64,000 bases of DNA from [Clostridium] scindens (GTDB lineage: Bacteria; Bacillota; Clostridia; Lachnospirales; Lachnospiraceae), in contig NZ_CP080442.1 of assembly GCF_019597925.1 (NCBI RefSeq), forward strand, positions 2,274,001 to 2,338,000, in the 5' to 3' direction. Position 1 is the first letter of the stretch; every line of letters begins with the position of its first letter. The notes under the pieces were generated by a model. That model was not told the DNA's origin. It worked only from the letters and a program-made list of their open reading frames with translations, and searched no databases. Shown piece by piece: positions 17,910 to 26,430 of this stretch. Position numbers and translations under genes: made by a program.

Positions 17910-18086
17910 GCCGGAGAGTGGGGGAGGCGTTTCCGAAGGGAAGCGTCGGCGTCCGGAATATCCTTGCCGGAGACGTTAGGCTGGTGGAGAGGAGCCGCTA
18001 TCGGCGACTCCTAAGCAGCCTTACGACTCCGTGCAAGAGATGCAGGCGCCAGAGCGTCGCAGGAAACGCCTCCCCCACTCTCCGGC
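17910..18086 (+). repeat. GC-rich hairpin element, copy 2
   Basis: The ends 17910-17934 and 18062-18086 are perfect 25-bp inverted repeats (GCCGGAGAGTGGGGG start) with a sequence different from those of copy 1. The 127-bp core is nearly the same as in copy 1 but lies in the opposite orientation. It ends 27 bases before the stop of the gerA gene. Confidence 0.9.
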
Positions 18087-18112
18087 GTCCAGCACTTCCA
18101 CCAAAATCCCCC

Positions 18113-19474
18113 TTAATTCAGCTTCACATTGAGATAATTCCTGCCTGACAGTGTCTTATTAAAGCAGATGCTTATAATTACTATAATGCAGCCTGCCGCA
18201 AATCCAATCCAATTAAAGAGCGCCGTAAGAATCAGAAGCTGAAGCCTCATAAATTTCAGCGCATAGCCCAGTTCGAAATTAGGCTGGGTATAGTTGGCCA
18301 CGGCTACGAACGCCATATACAGCATGACTTCCGAATTAAACCAGCCGGACTGTACTGAGAATTCTCCCATAACCAGACCGGCGATTACGCTCAGCGGCGT
18401 ACTCAGCATGCTGGGGGTATTAAGCGCTGCCAGCCGCAGCCCATCTATGGCGATTTCCAAGATCAGCAATTGGAAGATCAGCGGTATATTAACCATATCT
18501 TTTACCGCCACGAATTCAAATGCTTTCGGAAGCCAGTTGAGGTTCTGCATAAAAAGCAGGAACACTGGCGTCAGAAATACGGTCATAATGGTAATCAGCG
18601 TCCTGGAAAACTTCAGATACAGTCCGGTCAGCGTTGGAAAGTAGTAATCATTGGCTTCCTCGATCATATCAAAGATAGAGGTCGGCAGAATCATGGCAGA
18701 TGGAGAATTATCCACCATAATCACTACTTTTCCCTCAAGCAGGCATGCGGCAGCCGTATCCGGCCGCTCTGTAAACTTGAATTTCGGGAATGGGTTATAC
18801 CATTTTCTCTTGAACAGGCATTCCGCCAGGCTTTGCTGGTTCATCCTCAGATCATCCGTCCGGATGCTTTTGATACGCTGCTGCACCGTATTTAGCAGTT
18901 CCTGGTCTACCCGGTCGCCCATATAGCAGATAGCCACGTCGGTTCGGGAAGTATCGCCAACTTCTGTCATTTCCATAATCAGGTGAGGATCCCGGATCCT
19001 TCTTCTCATCAGCGCCGTATTAAATACGATCGTTTCCACAAAACCGTCTCTGGATCCTCTCAGAGACTTATCCTTATCCGGCTCTTCTACGCTTCTTGCC
19101 GGATAAGTCCTGCAGTCAATCGCTATGCAGGCTTCATAGCCTTCTATAAACAGACAGGTAACGCCGGATAAGACATTTCTCAGCACATCATCAAAATCCC
19201 CTAGGATATCCACTTCCACATAGGGGATGCACTCCCTGGAAAACTGCGTGGCATCCGCCGGCATATTCTCCTGCGTTACCTTGAACAGCGAATCCATTAT
19301 TTTGAGCATAACCTCATCCTTGGTAAATCCGTCTATAAAATAAAAAGAAGCCATCCGGCCGCCAATCAGCATATCTCTTTGAATAATGTCAAAACTATCC
19401 TGCACCGGAAGAACCTGATTCATGTAGGCTGCATTCTCTTCCCTGGACGCAGTCACTTTCCTGTTATCTGGCAT
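18113..19474 (-). CDS. GerA-family spore germination receptor subunit (orphan)
   Basis: The protein of about 453 residues has the GerA/SpoVAF layout: a large soluble N-terminal half (about 1-270, with QRDMLIGGRMASFYFIDGF) and a C-terminal half with several membrane helices. A-subunits form the germinant-gated channel in the spore inner membrane with GerB and GerC. No gerB or gerC genes adjoin it, so it either acts with subunits encoded elsewhere or is a SpoVAF-like auxiliary. Start ATG 19474 (MPDNRKV) follows GGAGG; the upstream ATG at 19492 precedes that site. Confidence 0.9.
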   Translation of the reverse strand: MPDNRKVTASREENAAYMNQVLPVQDSFDIIQRDMLIGGRMASFYFIDGFTKDEVMLKIMDSLFKVTQENMPADATQFSRECIPYVEVDILGDFDDVLRNVLSGVTCLFIEGYEACIAIDCRTYPARSVEEPDKDKSLRGSRDGFVETIVFNTALMRRRIRDPHLIMEMTEVGDTSRTDVAICYMGDRVDQELLNTVQQRIKSIRTDDLRMNQQSLAECLFKRKWYNPFPKFKFTERPDTAAACLLEGKVVIMVDNSPSAMILPTSIFDMIEEANDYYFPTLTGLYLKFSRTLITIMTVFLTPVFLLFMQNLNWLPKAFEFVAVKDMVNIPLIFQLLILEIAIDGLRLAALNTPSMLSTPLSVIAGLVMGEFSVQSGWFNSEVMLYMAFVAVANYTQPNFELGYALKFMRLQLLILTALFNWIGFAAGCIIVIISICFNKTLSGRNYLNVKLN

Positions 19475-19588
19475 ATTCCTACCTCCGCTCATTTACTTGC
19501 TTTGAGGAATAGACTGCCCAGATTTTCCGTTAAATATGCAGTCAGGGACGCTGCACTTTAAAAAATGCCGCGTCCCTGTATGGGAAAT

Positions 19589-20107
19589 CTATTGATTTGT
19601 AGTACTGCCAAATCCTCCGTTACGAACCGCTGTCACTTCATCGTCCAATGTGATGCCGTATTCTACGAAGATTCCCTGCATGAATCCAGTTCCTGCCTGT
19701 AATTCCACTACTTTACCCTCATTGGTATCGTTAGTGATCTTCGCAAAAATATGCCCCTCATTATCCGAATAGAAGTAATCGCTGTCAATGATGCCCACCG
19801 TATTATTTAACTGCAGGCGGTATTTAAATCCAAGGCCGCTTCTCGGATAACATTTAAGCACCCAGTTTTCTTCCATCTCCACACGGATTCCAGTCGGAAT
19901 CTTTACCGTCTTTCCCGGGTGCAGCACGATGGATACCGGTGTATAAAAATCATAACCCGCGGAACCTGCCGTGGCTCTTTGAGGTAATCGGACGCCGTCA
20001 TAAGCCTCCTTGATCTTCTCTTCTTCGATCGGCCCGAAGGAGTCCATAAATCCTTCCAGGAACTGTTCGAAACTTACCTTGTGGAACTTTGCAATTCTTC
20101 TAGCCAT
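19589..20107 (-). CDS. dut: dUTP diphosphatase
   Basis: The 172-residue protein contains the trimeric dUTPase motifs in order: motif 1 AGSAGYDF (about 48-55), motif 2 PRSGLGFK (about 88-95), motif 3 NNTVGIIDSDYF (about 101-112) and motif 5 GGFGSTT at the C-terminus. It hydrolyses dUTP to dUMP, keeping uracil out of DNA. The N-terminal 35 residues extend beyond the minimal fold, and the YFYSDNEGH segment is typical of Clostridia-type members. Its neighbours appear unrelated. Confidence 0.9.
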   Translation of the reverse strand: MARRIAKFHKVSFEQFLEGFMDSFGPIEEEKIKEAYDGVRLPQRATAGSAGYDFYTPVSIVLHPGKTVKIPTGIRVEMEENWVLKCYPRSGLGFKYRLQLNNTVGIIDSDYFYSDNEGHIFAKITNDTNEGKVVELQAGTGFMQGIFVEYGITLDDEVTAVRNGGFGSTTNQ

Positions 20108-20214
20108 AGATGTTTCTCTCCTGTCTCTTCTGTATTTTTCGTTTACGTCAGAAAATCATTTAATTATATTATCATCCGCTTCGCAAAGCGTCAATGCAAT
20201 TAGGTCAAATTCAT

Positions 20215-20988
20215 CTAATTTCCACATTCTATGCTGATCTCATTGAACAGTTTCAGAATCTCATCTACCGTCATCTGCTGTTTCTCTTCTTCTTTTTTAT
20301 CCAGGATCACCTGGCCCTGATGCATCATGACCAGGCGGTTTCCATATTCCACCGCATATCTGAGGTTGTGCGTTACCATAATTGTCGTCAGTTTCTTTTC
20401 CCGGACAATCTGATCCGTCAATTCCATGATCAATTCTGCCGTCTTAGGATCTAGGGCAGCCGTATGCTCATCCAGGATCAAAAACTCGATAGGCGTCATG
20501 GTAGACATCAGTAGCGCCATCGCCTGGCGCTGTCCGCCTGAAAGTGAGCCTACCTTTACATCCAGCTTATCTTCCAATCCCAGATTCAGCTGGCTAAGCT
20601 GCTCCCTGTAGTAGGCAATGCGGGCCTTATTGGTCCCTCTTCCCAGTCCGTAGAGTTTCCCCTTGTTATCTGCCAGGGACATATTTTCCAGTATCGTCAT
20701 GGATGGACAGGTTCCCATCGCCGGATTCTGATATACACGGCCAATCCTCGCATTTCTCTTATACTCTTTTTCCCTGGTAATATCCTTGCCGTTGATCAGT
20801 ATTTTCCCCGCCTCAAGCGGAATGCTGCCGCAGATGATATTCAGCATGGAGGTCTTGCCGGATCCATTGCTTCCCACCACGGACAGGAAGTCTCCCTGCT
20901 CAATCTTCATGCTGAAATTATCGAACAGGCACATTTCGTTAATGGTACCGGGATTATAGTATTTGTGGATTCCGCTAAGTTCAAGCAT
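20215..20988 (-). CDS. ABC transporter ATP-binding protein, tryptophan-type uptake system
   Basis: The 257-residue ATPase has Walker A GSNGSGKTS (about 38-46), signature LSGGQRQAMAL, Walker B FLILDEHTAALD and an H-loop (MVTHN). It powers the adjacent permease and lipoprotein. The three genes are closely packed (8-base overlap with the permease) behind a Trp T-box, so they correspond to the predicted TrpXYZ tryptophan importers of Firmicutes. Note DEHTAAL in place of the usual DEPTxxL. Confidence 0.9.
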   Translation of the reverse strand: MLELSGIHKYYNPGTINEMCLFDNFSMKIEQGDFLSVVGSNGSGKTSMLNIICGSIPLEAGKILINGKDITREKEYKRNARIGRVYQNPAMGTCPSMTILENMSLADNKGKLYGLGRGTNKARIAYYREQLSQLNLGLEDKLDVKVGSLSGGQRQAMALLMSTMTPIEFLILDEHTAALDPKTAELIMELTDQIVREKKLTTIMVTHNLRYAVEYGNRLVMMHQGQVILDKKEEEKQQMTVDEILKLFNEISIECGN

Positions 20989-21862
20989 TCTTATTCACCT
21001 TCTTCTTTCTTTCCATGCTGATGACCAGGATTACCAGGAACAGGACCGCCGTAATCAGCTTCATTGCCTGCGGCTCAAAGTTACGTAGGGCAACCGCAAC
21101 GCAGGCCTTATAGATGATCGAGCCAATTAGTACGGCAGACGTGGCCTTAAGGAACGTTATCTTCTTAAAGATGCTGGTTCCGATGATAACGCTTGCCAGG
21201 CCAATTACGATTGCCCCCGTACCCATGGATATCTCAAATACCCGTTCTTCCTGGGCAAATACGCAGCCTGCTAAAGACACCAGCCCGTTTGCAATGGCAA
21301 GGCCCAGAATCTTCACATTGCCTTGATCCTTTGCAAGGGAGGTGACCAGCGTATCATTATCGCCTACCGCCCTGAGAAGAAAGCCGGATTTTGTCTTCAA
21401 ATACAGATCCAGCAGCACTTTGCATAGGATTGCCAGCACCAGGACGATCAGAAGCGTCGTATATCCTGAGACGCTGTCTGGTATCAAGCGCTTCATAAAA
21501 TCGTTCTTAAATATTGTTTCCTGGGAGAACAGCGGAACATTTGCCGTCCCTGCAATATACAGGTTGATGGTCCACAATGCCGTCATCATAATGATTCCTG
21601 ACAGCAAGTCGCGCACCTTGCATTTCACATGGATCAGGCCAGTACAGATGCCCGCCAGCACCCCCGCCCCAAAGGAGAGCGGCAGGGTCAGATAAGGATT
21701 CATCCCTCTCGTAATCAAGGCCGCCGTGATCGCTGCTCCCAATGGAAAACTTCCGTCCACCGTCAGATCCGGGAAATCCAGTATCTTGTATGTGATATAT
21801 ACTCCCAGCGCCAATATCCCATAGATCAGGCCCTGTTCCGCAATTGTTACTATAAAGTCCAT
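20981..21862 (-). CDS. ABC transporter permease, tryptophan-type uptake system
   Basis: A roughly 293-residue membrane protein with about 8-9 helices of the branched-chain-amino-acid/ribose permease superfamily (N-terminal LIYGILALGVYITYKILDFPDLTVDG). Start is ATG 21862 with GGGAGG at 21870-21875; a TTG at 21877 overlaps the ribosome site and was rejected. It lies between the lipoprotein gene (24-base gap) and the ATPase (overlap). Confidence 0.9.
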   Translation of the reverse strand: MDFIVTIAEQGLIYGILALGVYITYKILDFPDLTVDGSFPLGAAITAALITRGMNPYLTLPLSFGAGVLAGICTGLIHVKCKVRDLLSGIIMMTALWTINLYIAGTANVPLFSQETIFKNDFMKRLIPDSVSGYTTLLIVLVLAILCKVLLDLYLKTKSGFLLRAVGDNDTLVTSLAKDQGNVKILGLAIANGLVSLAGCVFAQEERVFEISMGTGAIVIGLASVIIGTSIFKKITFLKATSAVLIGSIIYKACVAVALRNFEPQAMKLITAVLFLVILVISMERKKKVNKNA

Positions 21863-21886
21863 GAAAATGCCTCCCAAATTCTTTCT

Positions 21887-22903
21887 TTACTCTGCAATAA
21901 TATCGTCAAAACTTTCAACCGCGCCGGATGCCAGATCTTCCGGAACGGTAATGCCCAGATTTTCCGCAACCTTTGTATTTACGTAGAATCCCGGCTCTGT
22001 GATCAGTTCAAAGTTCATTTCAGATGCCTTCTTTTCACCCTTTAATACCTTTGCCGCCATCTGTCCCGTCTGCTTTCCAAGAGCAATATAGTCAATTCCT
22101 TCTGCCGCAAGGCATCCGATCTTCACCTGCTCGATCTCGCTGCCAAATACAGGCACCTTCTTATCATTTGCTTTTTCCAGGATGGTCGGAAGCGATGCGA
22201 CCACCGTATTGTCCGTCAGATTCGTGATGCAGTCTACTTCGCTTAACAGGTCATCTGCAGCAAGTGCCACATCTGCGGTTGCCGTAATTCCCTTTGTCAC
22301 CAGTTCGAATCCGTAATCTTTTACCAGATCTTCATATTCTGCAATGGCAGATACGGAATTGGCCTCGCTGGTCGTATACATGATTCCAAGTTTCTTGGCA
22401 TCTGGAAGCATCTCACGCATCATTTCCAGTTGCTGCTTGATCGGAAGCTTATCGGATGTACCTGTCACTTCTCCTACTGGCTTTCCATCCTTATCAGACA
22501 GTTCCGCCGCTACCGGGTCCGTTACCGCGGTATATACTACAGGAATATCTCTGTCCATGGCCGCATTGAATGCACTCTGGGCGCTGGGCGTTGCGATGGC
22601 GCAGATCATATCCACTTTATCCGATACGAAGGAGTCGGATATCTGTCCTGCCGTCCCCATATCCGCAGCCGCATTCTTATACTTGACCGTCAGGTTGTCG
22701 CCTTCTTTGATGCCTTCCGCTTCCAGTCCCTTCAGGAATCCCTCCCTGCAATTGTCCAGAGATCCATGTTCGGCAAACTGCTCAATTCCGATCGTGTACT
22801 CTTTTTTGGAACTTCCTTCTGACCCGGATGACTTTCCGCATCCTGCTGTCATAACTGCCACCATTGCTACTGTTAATAATCCTGCTACTACTTTTCTTTT
22901 CAT
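21887..22903 (-). CDS. ABC transporter substrate-binding lipoprotein, tryptophan-type
   Basis: The 338-residue lipoprotein has a signal peptide and lipobox MTAGC with lipidated Cys22. The mature part resembles the PF04392 ABC substrate-binding family (YTIGIEQFAEHGSLDN start, KVLKGEKKASEMNFE near the end), which includes T-box-controlled TrpX proteins. The ATG at 22903 follows AAGGAGA; a longer frame to 23026 would run into the T-box terminator and is not real. First gene of the T-box-controlled three-gene operon. Confidence 0.92.
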   Translation of the reverse strand: MKRKVVAGLLTVAMVAVMTAGCGKSSGSEGSSKKEYTIGIEQFAEHGSLDNCREGFLKGLEAEGIKEGDNLTVKYKNAAADMGTAGQISDSFVSDKVDMICAIATPSAQSAFNAAMDRDIPVVYTAVTDPVAAELSDKDGKPVGEVTGTSDKLPIKQQLEMMREMLPDAKKLGIMYTTSEANSVSAIAEYEDLVKDYGFELVTKGITATADVALAADDLLSEVDCITNLTDNTVVASLPTILEKANDKKVPVFGSEIEQVKIGCLAAEGIDYIALGKQTGQMAAKVLKGEKKASEMNFELITEPGFYVNTKVAENLGITVPEDLASGAVESFDDIIAE

Positions 22904-23012
22904 TGTTTCATTCTCCTTTTTCTTGTTTTTGATATCCGGACTGCAGATAGCCAGCCATCCGGTACTGCTGTTAGGAGAGAAAACTTGTGGGCCGCGGTTT
23001 CTGCCAGCACGC

Positions 23013-23324
23013 AAAAACCGCCCCAAACCACTAGGTTTGAGGCGGTAATAAACTACATTATCGCGGTACCACTCAAATTGACGAATCGTCCACTTTTCTC
23101 ATGTACTAACATACACTCCTGATTGATAACGGGTTCGGTTCCCGACAGGCCATACTCCCTTACGGTTTCCGGCTGCCCTCGAAAGGCCATTCAATTATCA
23201 ACTCCATACGGCAATCCCACCACCAGCCGCTCTCTTTGATGTCATTCGATAATCTACTCTTCTTTCTCAACGGTTTTATCTTATTTACATTATTAACTTT
23301 AATTCAACAAAGTGCATTTGTCAA
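23013..23324 (-). promoter_or_regulatory. Tryptophan T-box leader upstream of the ABC transporter
   Basis: Minus strand: promoter TTGACA (23319-23324), 17-base spacer, TAAAGT (23296-23301). Stem I has AGAGAGCGGC and GGTGGGATTGC. The specifier is TGG (23187-23189, Trp) in GAATGGCCTTTCGAG. The T-box is GAGTGGTACCGCGA (23062-23075). The terminator hairpin CCGCCTCAAACC/GGTTTGGGGCGG (23018-23045) is followed by five T. Uncharged tRNA-Trp should turn on transporter expression. It fills the 441-base gap between trpX and the AGCS gene. Confidence 0.94.
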
Positions 23325-23344
23325 GACAAAGTTTTGTTTATTCG

Positions 23345-24730
23345 TTAGTCTTTTATTACTGGAACCGGAGTACTATCCACCTTATCCAGATCGTTTATGT
23401 ACATCTTCGTTTCTTTTACGATGACATTCGATAACAGCAATACGGCAACTAAGTTCGGAATTGCCATCAAAGCATTCAGGATGTCAGCCAGCGTCCAAAC
23501 GATGTCAAGCGCTACTACCGGGGCAATTGCTGCAACCAGACAGTAAACAAGACGGTAAGGAATCAGGCCCTTTCTTCCTGCCCAGTACTCAACGCATCGC
23601 TCGCCATAATATGCCCATCCAAGAATCGTGGAGTAAGCAAATGAAATGATGCCGAGTGTCAGGATAATTGGTCCAAGGTATGGAATCTGAGAGAATGCCA
23701 TGGATGTAAGAACACCACCATTGGAAATCTCATTCGCATTGATTGTCGGGTTCTTCATAATTGTTGTTACAAGAACAAGACCTGTCATAGCACAAACAAC
23801 TACTGTATCCCAGAATGTTCCTGTAGAGGAAACCAGTGCCTGGCGAACCGGGTTTCTTGTCTGGGCTGCTGCTGCTGCGATAGGAGCAGAACCAAGACCA
23901 GATTCATTAGAGAACAGACCTCTTGCAACACCAAACTGGATCGCCATTCTGATACCGGTACCAACAAGGCCGCCGGCTGCCGCGCCTGGCGTAAATGCAA
24001 GTTTGCAGATAACTCCGAGAGCCGGGATGATGTAATCATAGTTCATTACTAAAATGATGATACATCCCAATACATAGAAGATTGCCATAAATGGAACCAG
24101 TTTCTCGCATACGCTTGCGATGGATTTGATACCGCCGAAGATAACGATTGCGGTAAGGATTGCTACGATGATTCCTACGATCCACATTGGGATTCCGAAG
24201 TTCTCATTACATACGGTCGCGATCGCGTTAACCTGTGTAGCGCAGCCGATTCCGAATGAAGCGAATCCTGCAAAGATCGCGAACAGCATGCCCAGCCATT
24301 TTAAGTTGAGGCCTCGGGACAATGCGTACATCGCTCCACCTTGCATACGGCCGTCTTCCGTCTTAACTCTGTACTTAACAGCGATCAAGGACTCAGAATA
24401 CTTTGTCGCGATACCGAACACGCCGGTGAGCCAGCACCAAAGAACTGCTCCTGGGCCGCCAAGCGCGATCGCGGTACCTACGCCGATGATATTACCGGTA
24501 CCGATGGTAGCCGCCAGCGCCGTAGTCAGGGCTCCGAACTGGGAAACCTCGCCTTCTGCGTCAGGATCTTTTGATACAGATAACTTAATACCTTTTGAAA
24601 TCGTCTTCCTCTGGATGAATCCCAGACGGACTGTCATGTAGATATGAGTACCCAGCAATAAGATAATGAGCCACCAGCCCCATACCAATCCATCAATCTT
24701 GGTTATAACTGCACTAATACTGTCTAGCAT
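23345..24730 (-). CDS. Sodium:alanine/glycine symporter, AGCS family
   Basis: A roughly 461-residue membrane protein with the AGCS signatures TALAATIGTGNIIGVGTAIALGG (residues about 55-77, shown in part) and GLGSAPIAAAAA. It imports alanine or glycine with Na+. Glycine would feed the glycine cleavage operon 2 kb away, though the link is only by pathway. Start ATG 24730 (MLDSIS) follows AAGGGGG; a more upstream ATG at 24775 lacks a ribosome site. Confidence 0.94.
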   Translation of the reverse strand: MLDSISAVITKIDGLVWGWWLIILLLGTHIYMTVRLGFIQRKTISKGIKLSVSKDPDAEGEVSQFGALTTALAATIGTGNIIGVGTAIALGGPGAVLWCWLTGVFGIATKYSESLIAVKYRVKTEDGRMQGGAMYALSRGLNLKWLGMLFAIFAGFASFGIGCATQVNAIATVCNENFGIPMWIVGIIVAILTAIVIFGGIKSIASVCEKLVPFMAIFYVLGCIIILVMNYDYIIPALGVICKLAFTPGAAAGGLVGTGIRMAIQFGVARGLFSNESGLGSAPIAAAAAQTRNPVRQALVSSTGTFWDTVVVCAMTGLVLVTTIMKNPTINANEISNGGVLTSMAFSQIPYLGPIILTLGIISFAYSTILGWAYYGERCVEYWAGRKGLIPYRLVYCLVAAIAPVVALDIVWTLADILNALMAIPNLVAVLLLSNVIVKETKMYINDLDKVDSTPVPVIKD

Positions 24731-24790
24731 ATTATTCCCCCTTCTCTTTCCTTTGCTTTTTAATATGCACTTCATGTTAAAAATAGTACT

Positions 24791-24876
24791 ACGATAAAAA
24801 CAAATGGCGGCGGCATATCTAAACCGCCCTCTGTATCACCTAAAAACATTGTACATGAATTTGTAGAAAATAGCAA
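24791..24876 (-). promoter_or_regulatory. Promoter and leader hairpin of the AGCS gene
   Basis: Minus strand TTGCTA (24871-24876), 17-base spacer, TACAAT (24848-24853). The predicted transcript soon enters a GC hairpin (GGCGG/CCGCC arms, 24824-24828 and 24809-24813) followed by a T-rich stretch (24791-24800), so attenuation is possible. The rest of the 403-base gap to 25133 is AT-rich, apart from the hairpin at 25019-25049. Confidence 0.45.
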
Positions 24877-25018
24877 CTATCGTTATAAAATTGACATTCA
24901 ATTGGTCATAATGACGAAATAATAAAGATTATTCTTCATTTTTCAATTCGTTAATTAAATAACTAACACTTTTTTCTCACAATTTAAGGTGCTTTCAGAA
25001 ACCTGCAGAAATAGAACA

Positions 25019-25049
25019 GGCACTCAGGCTTTTATCCTGCCTGAGTGCC
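25019..25049. terminator. Strong hairpin downstream of the recombinase-like gene
   Basis: A perfect 11-bp inverted repeat GGCACTCAGGC/GCCTGAGTGCC with a 9-base loop, 85 bases past the recombinase-like stop. Neither side has a good T run, so termination is likely but not certain. Confidence 0.5.
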
Positions 25050-25133
25050 CGTTATGCAACTTTCACAAATTGTGTTTTTTGAATCGTTTCTACTGCCCGT
25101 CCACAATATGTGGTACCAGCACTCCTCTATTTC

Positions 25134-26030
25134 TTATGGGGGCTCTATCTTTAGTTTTACCAGCCTGCCCGCTTCTCTTTGTAATGCTTCCTTATAAGAA
25201 ATGTTCTGATATCTTTTAATCTGGATTCTCGTTGTCCCCATCTGGCGGGCCACTTGTTCCGAGGAAGCCTCGTATGCAAACAGAGTACATCCGCAACTGT
25301 TCCGGATGCTCTGCGCACTGTAAGAAGGTATGCCTGCTTTCTTGGAATATTTTTTCATCATTCTGCTGATATACATGGTATTGAGCGGATTCCCTCTACT
25401 ATTATAAAAAAGATACGGGTTGTCTTTTCTTTCTGCCAAATACTTCTCAAGAATCTGAAATGCGTCTTCCGGGATATAGCATAGGTCCCTCCGGCCGGCT
25501 ACCGATGCATAAATTCCGTCCCCATAGATGCCTATATCCTCCGGCTTAAGCCCTGTGATTTCCGTGGAGCCTAGCCCCGCCCGATACATCAGCACAATAA
25601 TACAGTACGCTATCAGATCTTCCTTGGCGGCCTCAAGTAGCCGGTCGATGTGGGAAGGAGGGATATTTTTTACAAATTTCTCCTGCTTTGCCACCATCTT
25701 AAGGTACGGATAATAATCATCCTGGTAGCCCTCATCTACCTGATACCGCTCCTTATTCTCGCAGATATACGCCGCAAAAGAATGAAGTTCGCGGAACTTT
25801 TTTGCCATGGTTCCAGGAAGGATCTCTCCCCTGGCCACACGTTCCTTAAGCCAACGGAAATATACCCCTGCATCCTCTCCATTGATTTCCAGAAAGTCTT
25901 TATGAAAATAATCCATAGCTTCATCAATATCCGTCTGGTAGGAAGCCTTTGAGGTGCTGCTTTTAAAATGGACGGTAAAATCTCTCCAAATGACTTGCTT
26001 TAGGACTTTGGAAGCGTATATGCTTTTCAT
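25134..26030 (-). CDS. Tyrosine-recombinase-fold protein with degenerate active site
   Basis: The 298-residue protein has the phage-integrase layout: SAM-like DNA-binding N-domain (about 10-110) and catalytic-fold C-domain (about 120-290). Of the R-H-R-H/W-Y set, box I reads AGLGSTE (Arg to Gly154, though Arg150 lies nearby), box II reads AQSIRNS (His to Gln240, Arg243 kept), the third position is Thr266, and Tyr274 is kept. It is therefore unlikely to be a normal recombinase and may be a DNA-binding regulator. No att sites, excisionase or phage genes are near. Start ATG 26030. Confidence 0.8.
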   Translation of the reverse strand: MKSIYASKVLKQVIWRDFTVHFKSSTSKASYQTDIDEAMDYFHKDFLEINGEDAGVYFRWLKERVARGEILPGTMAKKFRELHSFAAYICENKERYQVDEGYQDDYYPYLKMVAKQEKFVKNIPPSHIDRLLEAAKEDLIAYCIIVLMYRAGLGSTEITGLKPEDIGIYGDGIYASVAGRRDLCYIPEDAFQILEKYLAERKDNPYLFYNSRGNPLNTMYISRMMKKYSKKAGIPSYSAQSIRNSCGCTLFAYEASSEQVARQMGTTRIQIKRYQNISYKEALQREAGRLVKLKIEPP

Positions 26031-26144
26031 CTGTTCCTGCCTCCTTGTCTGTCGTCCGCGAAGCGGACTCCCCTATTAGGTTATAAGTATATTTCATACT
26101 ATAACATAATTAAGAGGAATCGGCAATCTCTCGATTGCCTTAAT

Positions 26145-26402
26145 TTATTTACGGATGAGATATTTCGCCTTTTTATAGTCCTCTTTATGCACATATACTT
26201 CATATTCGTACTGGTAGTCTTTATTCTGTCCGAAACTTCCGGTACGTCCCCGGCTCGTTCCTTCTAAAGCCCATGAACCGGCATGATTGTTCACCTTCTG
26301 GGCATAATCAATCTGATTTGCCACCAGGATCTCTCGTATCCGGTTGAATTCCTGCAGATCAAATCCTATATAGACGTTTTCCCTGTTAAATACCGTAATC
26401 AT
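26145..26402 (-). CDS. Small hypothetical protein
   Basis: An 85-residue soluble protein (MITVFNRENVYIGFD start, VHKEDYKKAKYLIRK end) of mixed alpha/beta character. Its C-terminal VYVHKEDYKKA pattern resembles DUF2007-type small putative signal-transducing proteins, but I cannot assign a family firmly. It lies 28 bases after folD in the same direction and may be the last gene of the glycine cleavage operon. Confidence 0.7.
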   Translation of the reverse strand: MITVFNRENVYIGFDLQEFNRIREILVANQIDYAQKVNNHAGSWALEGTSRGRTGSFGQNKDYQYEYEVYVHKEDYKKAKYLIRK

Positions 26403-26430
26403 CTAATCCCTCATTTCCTATCCCAGAACA

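Noticed and set aside
17448..18148. Several open frames across the GC-rich region
   Set aside because: They run through the 25-bp inverted repeats and the conserved core on both strands, have no ribosome sites and give low-complexity Pro/Arg-rich products; the signal is structural, not coding.
22904..23026. N-terminal extension of the TrpX-like lipoprotein
   Set aside because: It would translate the T-box terminator; the lipoprotein signal peptide begins at 22903 behind AAGGAGA.
25134..26144. Integrated phage or genomic island marked by the recombinase-like gene
   Set aside because: No tRNA, att-like direct repeats, phage or transposon genes are nearby, and the protein lacks key catalytic residues.
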